From Niveispirillum sp. (GTDB lineage: Bacteria; Pseudomonadota; Alphaproteobacteria; Azospirillales; Azospirillaceae): a stretch of 39,134 nucleotides of DNA. Numbering within the stretch: the stretch's first letter is position 1; each line of letters begins with the position of its first letter. Shown here piece after piece: positions 15,542 through 23,390 of this stretch. Made by a program: the position numbers and the translations under genes. The DNA is taken from positions 1 through 39,134 of the forward strand of contig NZ_JAGOGJ010000062.1 of assembly GCF_017996735.1 (NCBI RefSeq), written 5' to 3'. The notes beneath the pieces are model-generated. The model searched no databases, was not told the DNA's origin, and saw nothing but the letters and a program-made list of their open reading frames with translations.

Positions 15542-16767
15542 TAAGCCCCCAGCATGCCCAGCGGCAGGATGCGCAGCGCATCGCCCGGCCGGACGTGGGT
15601 CACCTCTTCTGCCAGTTCGGCCAGGGCATCCGCTTGGCTGAGGCGCCCCAGCATGGCGGCACCATCGTCCGGGTCGGCCATGGCCACCCCGTCGGGACCG
15701 ATGCTGACACGCAGATATTCGCGTCGCCCTGCCTTCTTGGCGTGGGCGAAGCCGGCGGGCGCCGTGAGCAGCGGCAGCGGCGCCGGGACCTCTCCCGACA
15801 GGCGCCGGATCAGCGGCCGCACCAGCATCAGGAAACTGACCAGCATGGCCACGGGATTACCGGGCAGGCCGGCAAAGGTGGCATCGCCGACATGGCCCAG
15901 CGCCAGCGGCTTGCCGGGCTTCAGCGCCAGTTTCCACAGGTCCAGCCCGCCCAGCGCCATGATCGCCGCCTTCACATGGTCCGCCTCCCCCGCCGACACA
16001 CCACCCGAGGTCAGGACAAGATCGTGACCGCCGGCAGCATTGGCCAGTGCCGCGCGGATCATGCCTTCATCATCCGCCAGAATGCCCAGGTCGGTCACGA
16101 CACAGCCCAGCCGCGCCAGCAACCCCCGCAGCAGGGCGCGATTGCTGTCATAGATGCCGCCGGGCGCCAGGGCACCGCCCGGTTCCGTCAACTCGTCACC
16201 GGTGGAGAACAGGGCGACGCGCAGCGGCCGGCGCACGGACAGCCGATCCACACCCATCGCCGCCGCCAGGCCGATATCCTGGGGCCGCAGACGGCGTCCG
16301 GCGGGAAGGGCCACCTGCCCCGCCGCCACATCCTCTCCCTTGCGGCGCAGGTTGCTGCCGGGCCGCAGGCCGGCGGGCAGGCGGACATAGTCGCCCTCCC
16401 TCACCGCCTCCTCCTGCATCACCACAAGGTCCAGCCCGGCCGGCAAGGGCGCGCCCGTGAAGATGCGCAGCGCTGTACCCGGCGGCGGGGCGGCGGCAGG
16501 CGCATCACCGGCAAACAGGGTTCCCGCCACGGGCAGCGCGCGCCCCAGATCCGTGGCACGCACGGCATAGCCATCCATGGCACTGTTGTCGAAGGGCGGC
16601 AGGTCCATGGGGCTGACGATATCCGCCGCCAGCACCCGGTCCAAGGCACCCGACAATGCAACCCATTCCACTTCCGCAACGATATTGAAACGGTCGGCAA
16701 TCAGGTCCAGGGCCGCCGGCACCGTCAGCAATTTTGGTTCGGCTCCGAAACAATCCCTGCCACTCAT
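15541..16767 (-). CDS. moeA: Molybdopterin molybdenumtransferase
   Basis: A 408-residue enzyme that inserts molybdate into adenylylated molybdopterin to make Mo-cofactor. Motifs in order: LPPFDNSAMDGYAVRA near residue 60, FTGAPLPAGLDLVVMQE, LRRKGEDVAAGQ, FSTGDEL, YDSNRALL, TSGGVSAGEADHV (the MoCF-like active-site region) and FAGLPGNPVAMLVSF. Its length is standard. The start overlaps the mobB stop by four bases (ATGA), so the two are translated as a pair. No molybdoenzyme is encoded in the window. Confidence 0.96.
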   Translation of the reverse strand: MSGRDCFGAEPKLLTVPAALDLIADRFNIVAEVEWVALSGALDRVLAADIVSPMDLPPFDNSAMDGYAVRATDLGRALPVAGTLFAGDAPAAAPPPGTALRIFTGAPLPAGLDLVVMQEEAVREGDYVRLPAGLRPGSNLRRKGEDVAAGQVALPAGRRLRPQDIGLAAAMGVDRLSVRRPLRVALFSTGDELTEPGGALAPGGIYDSNRALLRGLLARLGCVVTDLGILADDEGMIRAALANAAGGHDLVLTSGGVSAGEADHVKAAIMALGGLDLWKLALKPGKPLALGHVGDATFAGLPGNPVAMLVSFLMLVRPLIRRLSGEVPAPLPLLTAPAGFAHAKKAGRREYLRVSIGPDGVAMADPDDGAAMLGRLSQADALAELAEEVTHVRPGDALRILPLGMLGA

Positions 16768-17276
16768 CTGCTAACCCCGGTGATCCGCTGGATCAGGTCG
16801 GCGATGGCATCGACATCGTTCAGGTCCAGCACCGGCAACGGGCAATCCGGCAAGGCCATATCGCTGGCCACGGCCACGATGCGGGGATCGTCGGGCCAGA
16901 GCGGGGCCTTGCCGTTGGACGGGCGATGCACTTCCAGCTTGGGATGGGCATCCCGCTTGAACCCTTCCACCAGGATCAGGTCGACGGGCGACAGCCTGGC
17001 CAGCAGTTCGGCCAGCGTCGGTTCCGGCCCGCCCCGGTTCTCATGCATCAGGGCCCAGCGGTTGGCCGATGCCACCAAAACCTCCTGCGCGCCGGCCATA
17101 CGGTGGACATAGCTGTCCTTGCCGGGCTGGTCGATATCGAAGGCGTGATGGGCATGCTTGACGGTGGCCACGCTCAACCCGCGCGCCGACAGGGCCGGGA
17201 TCAGCCGCGCCATCAGGGTCGTCTTGCCGCTGCCGCTCCACCCGGCCAGACCGAACACGTTACGGGCAAGCGTCAT
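16764..17276 (-). CDS. mobB: Molybdopterin-guanine dinucleotide biosynthesis protein MobB
   Basis: A 170-residue P-loop GTP-binding protein that assists MobA in attaching GMP to Mo-molybdopterin. The Walker A is GWSGSGKT at residues 12-19. TVKHAHHAFDIDQPGKDSY and LILVEGFKRDAHPKLEVHR are diagnostic of MobB. The start at 17276 (MTLARNVFGLAGWSG) is preferred because AGGGA lies about 11 bases upstream. In-frame ATGs at 17285 and 17294 are possible but lack a better ribosome-binding site. The stop overlaps moeA by four bases; mobA is not adjacent. Confidence 0.93.
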   Translation of the reverse strand: MTLARNVFGLAGWSGSGKTTLMARLIPALSARGLSVATVKHAHHAFDIDQPGKDSYVHRMAGAQEVLVASANRWALMHENRGGPEPTLAELLARLSPVDLILVEGFKRDAHPKLEVHRPSNGKAPLWPDDPRIVAVASDMALPDCPLPVLDLNDVDAIADLIQRITGVSR

Positions 17277-17332
17277 GGGAACCATCCCTGCCATTCATGG
17301 ACCCCCGGACCCTAGCGCATTCCAACCGGCCG

Positions 17333-17368
17333 CCGATAGCCCATGTGCACCCGATAGCCCATGTACAA
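17333..17368. repeat. Two-copy 18-base tandem repeat
   Basis: CCGATAGCCCATGTGCAC is followed directly by CCGATAGCCCATGTACAA, 16 of 18 bases identical. It sits between mobB and the degP terminator. No function is evident. Confidence 0.8.
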
Positions 17369-17370
17369 TG

Positions 17371-17399
17371 ACAAAGGGCCGCCGGATGCCGGCGGCCCT
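17371..17399 (-). terminator. Intrinsic terminator after degP
   Basis: On the minus strand AGGGCCGCCGG pairs with CCGGCGGCCCT around a 3-base loop, and the stem is followed by TTGT. It lies 28 bases after the degP stop. Confidence 0.75.
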
Positions 17400-17426
17400 C
17401 GTCACCTGTCGGGAAAAGCCGAAAGG

Positions 17427-18968
17427 TTACGGCGCGCCGCCTTCCAGCGGCAGGGCCAGGAAGGTCTGTTCGCCGCGGCGTTCGACCAGCAGCAGGACCG
17501 CCTTGTGACCGGCGCCCTTGGCCTTGGTGACCTGGGACATCATGTCGGTGGGCGTGGTCACGGGCTGCTGCCCGACCTCCAGCACCACATCACCGGGGCG
17601 CAGTTGGCGCGACTGCGGCGAGGCGTTGGGGCTGACCTTGGTGATGACGACGCCCTTCACACCCTCGGCGATCTCGAACTGCTTGCGCAGGTCGGCGGTG
17701 ATGGCGGACACCGACAGGCCCAGCGCCTCCACCTGCTGCTGGGCGGCACCCTGGCCGGGCTTCTCCTCCTCGGGCTCATCCTCCGTCGCGGCGGCCTGAT
17801 CCTCGGGGAACTCGGCCAGCGTCACGGTGACATTCATGGCCGTCCCCTTGCGGGAGATGCCCACATTCACCTTGGTCCCGACGGGCGTGCCGGCCACCAT
17901 GCGCGGCAGGGTGCGGTTGTTGGCAACCTCCTTGCCGTCAAAGGTCAGGATGACGTCGCCGGGCTTCAGGCCGGCGGCGGCGGCCGGGCTGGCATCCGTG
18001 ACGGTGCCGACCAGGGCGCCCTTATGATGGGCCAGCCCCATGCTTTCGGCGATCTCCGGCGTTACCGACTGGATCTGCACACCCAGCCAGCCGCGCCGGA
18101 CCTTGCCGGCCTTGCGGATTTCCTCGATCACGGTGCGGGCCATGCTGGACGGAATGGCAAAGCCGATACCGACCGAACCGCCCGTGCGGCTGTAGATGGC
18201 GGAATTGATGCCGACCACATCGCCGGCCAGATTGACCAGCGGACCGCCGGAATTGCCCTGGTTGATGGCGGCGTCGGTCTGGATGAAATCATCGAAGCGG
18301 CCGGCGCCGATGTCGCGGGCGCGGGCCGACACGATGCCGGCCGTCACGGTGCCGCCCAGGCCGAACGGATTGCCGATGGCCACGACCCAGTCGCCGACCT
18401 TCAGCACATCGCTGTCACCCCATTTCAGGGCCGTCAGCTTGGCCTTGGTCTCGACCTTCAGCAGGGCCAGATCGGTCTCCTTGTCGGTGCCGATCAGCTT
18501 GGCCTTCAGTTCCGTCTGGTCGGCATCCTGGAAGATGACGGTGATCTCGTCCGCGCCCTCGATCACATGGTTATTGGTGACGATATAGCCCGACGCATCG
18601 ATGATGAAGCCCGACCCCAGCGACTGCGCCTTGCGCGGGGCGCCCTGACCCTGCTGCTGGCGTTCCAGGAAGTCGCGGAAGAATTCCTCCATCGGCGAGC
18701 CGGGGGGGAAGTCCGGCATCGGCACGGCGCCCCGGCCGCCCGGCTTGTTCTGGATGGTCTGGCTGGTCGAGATATTGACCACCGACGGCAGGGTCTTTTC
18801 AGCCAGCGGCGCAAAACTGTCGGGCGCGCCGCGTTGGGCCAGGGCCGGCGGGGTGAAGATCAGGGTGGCGGTCACCGCCAGCAGCGATAGCAGGCCGGCC
18901 ACGCGGCCTTCCCGGACGACACTCCCGGCGGGCGCGCGGGGGGAACGGGAACGGAAGGCGTCGATCAC
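17427..18968 (-). CDS. degP: Periplasmic serine endoprotease, DegP/HtrA (Do) family
   Basis: A 513-residue protease/chaperone that degrades misfolded envelope proteins. A signal peptide (hydrophobic LLSLLAVTATLIFTPP, cleavage near ALAQ) precedes a trypsin-like domain with catalytic triad His134 (NNHVIEG), Asp166 (KETDLALLK) and Ser240 (NQGNSGGPL). Two PDZ domains follow (about 300-385 and 420-505), separated by an acidic linker (EDEPEEEK). The frame is open upstream to 19109 but without a sensible start. GTG at 18968 has GGAG seven bases upstream and places the signal peptide correctly. It is last in the hflK-hflC-DUF2065-degP run, with its own possible heat-shock-type promoter upstream. Confidence 0.94.
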   Translation of the reverse strand: MIDAFRSRSPRAPAGSVVREGRVAGLLSLLAVTATLIFTPPALAQRGAPDSFAPLAEKTLPSVVNISTSQTIQNKPGGRGAVPMPDFPPGSPMEEFFRDFLERQQQGQGAPRKAQSLGSGFIIDASGYIVTNNHVIEGADEITVIFQDADQTELKAKLIGTDKETDLALLKVETKAKLTALKWGDSDVLKVGDWVVAIGNPFGLGGTVTAGIVSARARDIGAGRFDDFIQTDAAINQGNSGGPLVNLAGDVVGINSAIYSRTGGSVGIGFAIPSSMARTVIEEIRKAGKVRRGWLGVQIQSVTPEIAESMGLAHHKGALVGTVTDASPAAAAGLKPGDVILTFDGKEVANNRTLPRMVAGTPVGTKVNVGISRKGTAMNVTVTLAEFPEDQAAATEDEPEEEKPGQGAAQQQVEALGLSVSAITADLRKQFEIAEGVKGVVITKVSPNASPQSRQLRPGDVVLEVGQQPVTTPTDMMSQVTKAKGAGHKAVLLLVERRGEQTFLALPLEGGAP

Positions 18969-19052
18969 GTCAATCTCCAGGGGCCGGTCATCCGCACCCC
19001 GATGGGCACGCACCGGCGCACCGGCCCGATAGGGGCGCGCCGACAACCAAGG

Positions 19053-19083
19053 AATATAGGACGTGATTGGCCGCCTTGCGAAG
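19053..19083 (-). promoter_or_regulatory. Candidate RpoH-type promoter for degP
   Basis: On the minus strand CTTCGC, a 17-base spacer and CCTATATT resemble the alphaproteobacterial heat-shock sigma-32 pattern (CTTG ... CYTATNT), with a 5' leader of about 78 bases to the GTG. The -35 match is incomplete. Confidence 0.4.
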
Positions 19084-19164
19084 CATTCCTTCGTAACAGG
19101 CTGTGACACGGCCCAGCGGCGGAGACGGAACCGTCATCGGATGCCAAAACGGCGCCATGGCGCC

Positions 19165-19350
19165 CTATCCCCGCAACGCGGCGACGGCCAGAACACCCAG
19201 GATGGCGGCCCCCAGCCCGATCCGGCGCAGCATTACCGGCTCCATGCCGGAGATGCGCTGGGCCATGTCGCGCATCGAATTCGGTGCCACGGCATAGAGC
19301 AGCCCTTCGATCACGAAGACCAGGGCCAGCGCGGTCAGAAAGTCTGCCAA
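19165..19350 (-). CDS. DUF2065 small inner-membrane protein (YjeT-like)
   Basis: A 61-residue protein with two membrane helices: the first in FLTALALVFVIEGLLYAVAP, the second in RIGLGAAILGVLAVAAL. The segment FVIEGLLYA-P and the spacing to the second helix match DUF2065, a family commonly found next to hflK-hflC. Its role is unknown, but it is presumed to act with the HflKC/FtsH membrane quality-control complex. The assigned start is TTG with a poor ribosome-binding site. The true start may be a little upstream (LSDLP precedes in frame), inside the 52-base gap to hflC. Confidence 0.82.
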   Translation of the reverse strand: MADFLTALALVFVIEGLLYAVAPNSMRDMAQRISGMEPVMLRRIGLGAAILGVLAVAALRG

Positions 19351-19402
19351 GGGAAGGTCCGACAGGAAGGCGTGGGACGGCGAACCGCCCCACGCAGGAT
19401 GA

Positions 19403-20278
19403 TCACCGCTTCGTCACGGTGCCCGTGCCGTTGAAATAACGGAAGAAATCGCTGTCCGGCGACAGGACCATCTGGGTGTTGTCACCCTTCATGGCCACCT
19501 TGTAGGCGTCCAGCGAGCGATAGAAGGAATAGAAATCCGGATTCTTGCCAGCGGATTCGGCCAGGATGCGGATGGCCTGGTTGTCGCCCTCACCGCGCAG
19601 CACCTGGCTGTCGCGCTGGGCTTCGGCCAGGATCACGGTGCGTTCGCGTTCGGCCCGGCTGCGGATCTGCTGGGCCTGTTCGTTACCCTGGGCGCGGGCC
19701 TCGCGGGCTTCGCGCTCACGCTCCGACCGCATCCGCTCATACACGGCCTGCGACGTGGCATCGGGCAGGTCGGCGCGGCGGATACGGACATCCACGATCT
19801 CCACCCCGAAACGGGCGGCCTCCTGGTTCACCTGGGCCTTGATGTCGGCCATCACCTTCACGCGCTCCTTGGAGAGCACGTTCAGCAGCGTGGCGCTACC
19901 CAGGACACGGCGCAGGGCGGAATTGACGGTGGCGGCCAAACGCTGCTCCACCACCATCTCATTGCCCACGGACTGGTAGAACTTCAAAGGATCCGTGATG
20001 CGGTACCGGGCAAAGGCGTCCACTTCCAGACGCTTCTGATCGGCCAGGATCACCTGTTCGACGGGCGGATCGACATCCAGGACGCGGGCATCCAGAAACA
20101 CCACATTCTGCACGAACGGGATCTTGGCATGCAGGCCCGGCTCCTGAATGGTGCGCTTGGGCTCACCAAGCTGTACGACCAGGGCCTGTTGGGTCTGGCT
20201 CACGGTGAACAGCGAGGCGGACGCCAGGATGACGGCGGCGGCGGCGACGACGCCTGCGGCGACAAGTTTTGTGCTCAT
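19403..20278 (-). CDS. hflC: HflC, FtsH-modulating SPFH membrane protein
   Basis: A 291-residue SPFH/Band-7 protein. A single N-terminal membrane helix (about 5-25) is followed by the Band-7 domain (SLFTVSQTQQALVVQLGEP, DAFARYRITDPLKFYQSV) and a long charged coiled coil (ERMRSEREREAREARAQGNE). The C-terminal part contains NPDFYSFYRSLDAY, typical of HflC. With HflK it forms the large periplasmic cage around the FtsH protease. The gene starts 12 bases after hflK on the same strand, so the two are surely one operon. Confidence 0.95.
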   Translation of the reverse strand: MSTKLVAAGVVAAAAVILASASLFTVSQTQQALVVQLGEPKRTIQEPGLHAKIPFVQNVVFLDARVLDVDPPVEQVILADQKRLEVDAFARYRITDPLKFYQSVGNEMVVEQRLAATVNSALRRVLGSATLLNVLSKERVKVMADIKAQVNQEAARFGVEIVDVRIRRADLPDATSQAVYERMRSEREREAREARAQGNEQAQQIRSRAERERTVILAEAQRDSQVLRGEGDNQAIRILAESAGKNPDFYSFYRSLDAYKVAMKGDNTQMVLSPDSDFFRYFNGTGTVTKR

Positions 20279-20290
20279 GGTCCGTCCCCC

Positions 20291-21454
20291 TTACTGGCGC
20301 GGCGCGGCCGGTGTGGCCGGCGTCTGTTGACGGAGCTGGTTGGTCAATTCGTTCAGCGGCAGATACGGCACCACGCCACCGCCCTTGCCCTGGTCGATGA
20401 TGATCTTGTTGGCGCCGCCCAGCACCTCCTGCATCGTCTCCAGATACATGCGGCGCGCCGTGATTTCCGGCGCCTGATTATAGGCGGACAGGACCTGGGC
20501 GAAGCGCTGCGCATCACCCTGGGCCAGGCTGACCACCTGCTCACGATAGGCCGAGGCCTGCTGGATCAACTGTTCGGCCTCGCCGCGGGCGCGGGGGATG
20601 ATGTCGTTGCGATAGGCCTCAGCCTCGTTGCGCAGACGCTCGCGGTCCTGACGGGCGCGCTGCACATCGTTGAAGGCGTCGACCACGGGGGCCGGCGGAT
20701 CCACCTTCTGCAACTGCACCTGACTGATCTCGATACCCGACTGATATTCGTCCAGCATGGTCTGCAACAGGACCTTGGTCTGCTGTTCGATATCCTGACG
20801 GGCCTCGGTCAGCGCGGGCTGGATGTCGGTGCGGCCGATGACCTCGCGCATGGCGCTTTCAGCGGCCATCTTCACGGTCATTTCCGGGTCGCGGATCTTG
20901 AACAGATAATGGCCGGCATCCTTGATCAACCACAGGACCGTGAAGTCGATGTCGATGATATTTTCGTCGCCTGTCAGCATCAGGCTTTCGTCCAGCACGT
21001 CACCGCCGCCGGGGCGGCGGCTGTCGGCGCCGGAGCGGTAGCCGATTTCCAGACGGTTGACGCGCGTGACCTTGGGCGTCTCCACCGTTTCGATGGGGGC
21101 CGGCATGTGGTACCGCAGGCCCGGCTGCTCGGTGCGCACATATTCGCCGAATCGCAGGACCACACCCTGCTCATCCGGTTGCACCCGGTAAATGCCCGAA
21201 AGGCCCCAGAGAAGGCCGAGCGCCACGACGCCCAGCAGGATGCCCTTGCCGCCCCCCAGGCCACCGGGGGTCAGATTCTTGAACCGCTCCTGGCCCTTGC
21301 GCAGCAAATCTTCCAGGTCGGGACCGCCGGGCTGCTGCCCGCCGCCGCCGGGCGGACGGCCCCACGGGTTGTTACCGCCGCCATTGCCGCCGCCGCCCGG
21401 GGGAGAGCCCCAGGGCCCGCCGCCATTGCCGCCACCTTGATTGTTCCAGGGCAT
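20291..21454 (-). CDS. hflK: HflK, FtsH-modulating SPFH membrane protein
   Basis: A 387-residue SPFH/Band-7 protein, partner of HflC. It begins MPWNNQGGGNGGGPWG, a Gly/Pro/Asn-rich cytoplasmic tail typical of HflK. A membrane helix (about 70-90, ILLGVVALGLLWGLSGIY) leads into the Band-7 domain (VQPDEQGVVLRFGEYVRTEQ, PGLRYHMPAPIETV). The C-terminal coiled coil holds RARGEAEQLIQQASAYREQV and RMYLETMQEVL. The frame is open upstream to 21571, but the start at 21454 matches the family and has GGA close upstream. It is the first gene of the minus-strand operon, divergent from mrp. Confidence 0.95.
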   Translation of the reverse strand: MPWNNQGGGNGGGPWGSPPGGGGNGGGNNPWGRPPGGGGQQPGGPDLEDLLRKGQERFKNLTPGGLGGGKGILLGVVALGLLWGLSGIYRVQPDEQGVVLRFGEYVRTEQPGLRYHMPAPIETVETPKVTRVNRLEIGYRSGADSRRPGGGDVLDESLMLTGDENIIDIDFTVLWLIKDAGHYLFKIRDPEMTVKMAAESAMREVIGRTDIQPALTEARQDIEQQTKVLLQTMLDEYQSGIEISQVQLQKVDPPAPVVDAFNDVQRARQDRERLRNEAEAYRNDIIPRARGEAEQLIQQASAYREQVVSLAQGDAQRFAQVLSAYNQAPEITARRMYLETMQEVLGGANKIIIDQGKGGGVVPYLPLNELTNQLRQQTPATPAAPRQ

Positions 21455-21524
21455 ATTTCCGACCCTTTGGTGATTGGACCCACAAACTGCCAAACCGACA
21501 GGCCTGCCCGCAAGGACAGGACGC

Positions 21525-21553
21525 TTTCTCTGCACGTCTTGCCACCCTATATA
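21525..21553 (+). promoter_or_regulatory. Candidate mrp promoter
   Basis: TTTCTC (21525-21530), a 17-base spacer and TATATA (21548-21553) precede mrp by about 75 bases. The same place reads CTTTCT-N16-CCTATATAT, close to the RpoH-like element proposed for degP, so heat-shock control is possible. Confidence 0.4.
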
Positions 21554-21628
21554 TCGCGGCGCACCGTACACAAGGCCCTTGGGCCATCGGTCACCGCAGA
21601 TATTGGGAAGCAGACGGGGTTTTCAACC

Positions 21629-22780
21629 ATGGCCGTGGTCAGCGAGGAACAGGTTCTGAAGGCGCTCAGCAGCGTGAAGGACCCCGATCGGGGGGCCGAC
21701 ATCGTTGCGCTGGGCATGATTTCAGGCCTGACGGTGAAGGGCGGCAACGTCGCCTTCGCGCTGGAGGTGGACCCGGCCAGGGGGGCCGCATTGGAACCGA
21801 TGCGCCAGGCGGCGGAGAAAGCCGTGGACGCCGTGCCCGGTGTCACGTCGGTCACCGCCATGCTGACAGCCCACCGTGCGCCGCCCAAGCTGGGCGGTGG
21901 CCATGATCATAAGGGGCATGACCATAAGGGTCACGGCCACGCGGCGCCCGCCGCCGCCCCACCGCCGAAACCTGCCAAGATCGGCGTGCCCGGCGTGCGT
22001 GCCATCATCGCGGTGGCGTCGGGCAAGGGCGGGGTGGGCAAATCCACCACCGCCGTGAACCTGGCGCTGGGCATGGCGGCCAACGGCCTGCGTGTCGGCC
22101 TTCTGGATGCCGATATCTACGGGCCGTCCCTGCCCCGCATGATGGGCCTGTCGGGCAAGCCGGAGACGGTGGACGGCAAGGTCCTGCGCCCCCTGGTGCG
22201 CCACGGGGTGAAGGTCATGTCCATGGGCTTCCTGGTGGCCGAAGAAACGCCGATGATCTGGCGCGGCCCCATGGTGATGGGTGCCATCCAGCAGATGTTG
22301 CGCGACGTGGCCTGGGGCGAACTGGATGTGCTGGTGGTCGACATGCCGCCGGGCACGGGCGACGCGCAACTGTCGCTGTCGCAGAATGTGCCCCTGGCCG
22401 GGGCCGTCATCGTTTCCACGCCGCAGGACATCGCGCTGCTGGACGCGCGCAAGGGGCTGAACATGTTCCGGCGGGTGGATGTGCCCGTCCTGGGCATCGT
22501 GGAGAACATGTCCTATTTCTGCTGCCCCAATTGCGGCCATCGCAGCGATATCTTCAGCCATGGCGGGGCGCGGGCGGAGGCGGACAAGCTGGGGATCGAT
22601 TTCCTGGGCGAGGTGCCGCTGGACATCGCCATCCGCGAGACCAGCGATGGCGGCGATCCCATCGTCGTCTCCCAGCCCGACAGCGACCATGCCAAGGTCT
22701 ATCGCGCCGTGGCGGCCCGCGTCTGGGACAAGATCAGCATCGGCGGGGGTCGGGCCGCCCCCCGCATCGTCATTGATTGA
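21629..22780 (+). CDS. mrp: Mrp/ApbC-type iron-sulfur carrier ATPase
   Basis: A 383-residue protein of the Mrp/NBP35 family, which binds and transfers Fe-S clusters. An N-terminal MIP18/DUF59 domain (about 1-85; VKDPDRGADIVALGMISGL) precedes the deviant Walker A GKGGVGKST at residues 132-140. The signature LLDADIYGPSLPRM and the cluster-binding pair Cys299/Cys302 (CCPNC) follow. Between the domains is an unusual histidine-rich linker (HDHKGHDHKGHGH, residues 92-104). The frame is open upstream for 500 codons antisense to hflK, but the ATG at 21629 gives the family's normal start. Confidence 0.95.
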   Translation: MAVVSEEQVLKALSSVKDPDRGADIVALGMISGLTVKGGNVAFALEVDPARGAALEPMRQAAEKAVDAVPGVTSVTAMLTAHRAPPKLGGGHDHKGHDHKGHGHAAPAAAPPPKPAKIGVPGVRAIIAVASGKGGVGKSTTAVNLALGMAANGLRVGLLDADIYGPSLPRMMGLSGKPETVDGKVLRPLVRHGVKVMSMGFLVAEETPMIWRGPMVMGAIQQMLRDVAWGELDVLVVDMPPGTGDAQLSLSQNVPLAGAVIVSTPQDIALLDARKGLNMFRRVDVPVLGIVENMSYFCCPNCGHRSDIFSHGGARAEADKLGIDFLGEVPLDIAIRETSDGGDPIVVSQPDSDHAKVYRAVAARVWDKISIGGGRAAPRIVID

Positions 22781-22848
22781 TCAGGGTGCCTGCTTTGGCG
22801 GCATTCAGTGACAAAAGGCGGCCGGTGACGCGGGCGGTGACTTCGAAA

Positions 22849-22888
22849 GACAGGTTATTTTACGAATGTTCGTTCGAAATTCCCTGTC
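22849..22888. other. Imperfect 40-base inverted repeat downstream of mrp
   Basis: GACAGG (22849-22854) and CCTGTC (22883-22888) enclose ATTTT/AAAT pairing and an inner near-palindrome GAATGTTCGTTCGAAATTC (22864-22882). There is no T-run, so it is not a typical terminator. It could be an operator or RNA structure ahead of the 98-aa gene. The rest of 22781-23005 shows nothing else clear. Confidence 0.45.
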
Positions 22889-23005
22889 GCGGACAGCCCG
22901 CCAAAAGACGGATTGCTGCACTGCGTATCGCGCAATGGATTTTTCCTTTCCGTCCGGGCGGGTGTTTGGTACATAAACTTCGTACACCGCTGGTGGACGG
23001 ACAGG

Positions 23006-23302
23006 ATGTATCAAGACGAACCAATCCGAGTTGCATATGCGTTTCGCGACGGCGCCCATTCTTTTCGGGCTGCCGACCCTCGCACGGGCGACGTACAGGT
23101 TGCGCATGGCGTACCTGAGGTTGCTTATGAGGAGGTGACGCGCACGCTGAGCGAGCGGGTTGCCGGTCGTCTGGGTACATACGCCCAGGCCCGCCCCCAG
23201 TTGGCATTCAAGGAATTCTGGACGTGGCTGCAGATGAACCCCATCGCGGCCATGCCGAACACCCCTTGCCATGTCGAGTTCGCTTGGGAAGTCCGACCCT
23301 GA
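23006..23302 (+). CDS. Hypothetical protein, 98 aa
   Basis: Not recognised. The ATG at 23006 (MYQDEPIRVAYAFRDGAHSF) has GGACGG five bases upstream. An in-frame start at 22913 would add residues that look like untranslated leader. The product is soluble and mixed alpha/beta: an N-terminal strand-rich part, a helix EVAYEEVTRTLSERVAGRL, then FKEFWTWLQMNP and a Cys in TPCHVEFAWEV near the end. No signal peptide or membrane helix is seen. A textbook terminator lies 54 bases after the stop, supporting a real single-gene unit. Upstream, GGTGT and ACACC at 22961-22988 form a loose inverted repeat near the likely promoter. Confidence 0.7.
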   Translation: MYQDEPIRVAYAFRDGAHSFRAADPRTGDVQVAHGVPEVAYEEVTRTLSERVAGRLGTYAQARPQLAFKEFWTWLQMNPIAAMPNTPCHVEFAWEVRP

Positions 23303-23356
23303 ACCCGGCATGGTGAGTCGCCATGTAGGCGGTATGTGTATGGATTGCTGAACAAC

Positions 23357-23390
23357 TGGCGCCCGGCCCCAATCCGGGCGCCATTTTTTT
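23357..23390 (+). terminator. Intrinsic terminator after the 98-aa gene
   Basis: TGGCGCCCGG and CCGGGCGCCA form a perfect 10-bp stem with a CCCCAAT loop, followed immediately by seven T residues. Confidence 0.95.

Noticed and set aside
15457..17112. A 551-codon plus-strand frame opposite moeA and mobB
   Set aside because: It is antisense to clear moeA/mobB motifs, with no recognisable domain.
20129..21628. A 500-codon open frame on the plus strand running into mrp, antisense to hflK-hflC
   Set aside because: It is antisense to well-supported hflK/hflC codons, low-complexity and without homology-like motifs. The Mrp family start is at 21629. Long antisense frames are normal at this GC content.
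22864..22882. Possible LexA/SOS box (GTTC repeats)
   Set aside because: The alphaproteobacterial pattern needs GTTC-N7-GTTC; here the two GTTC are adjacent.
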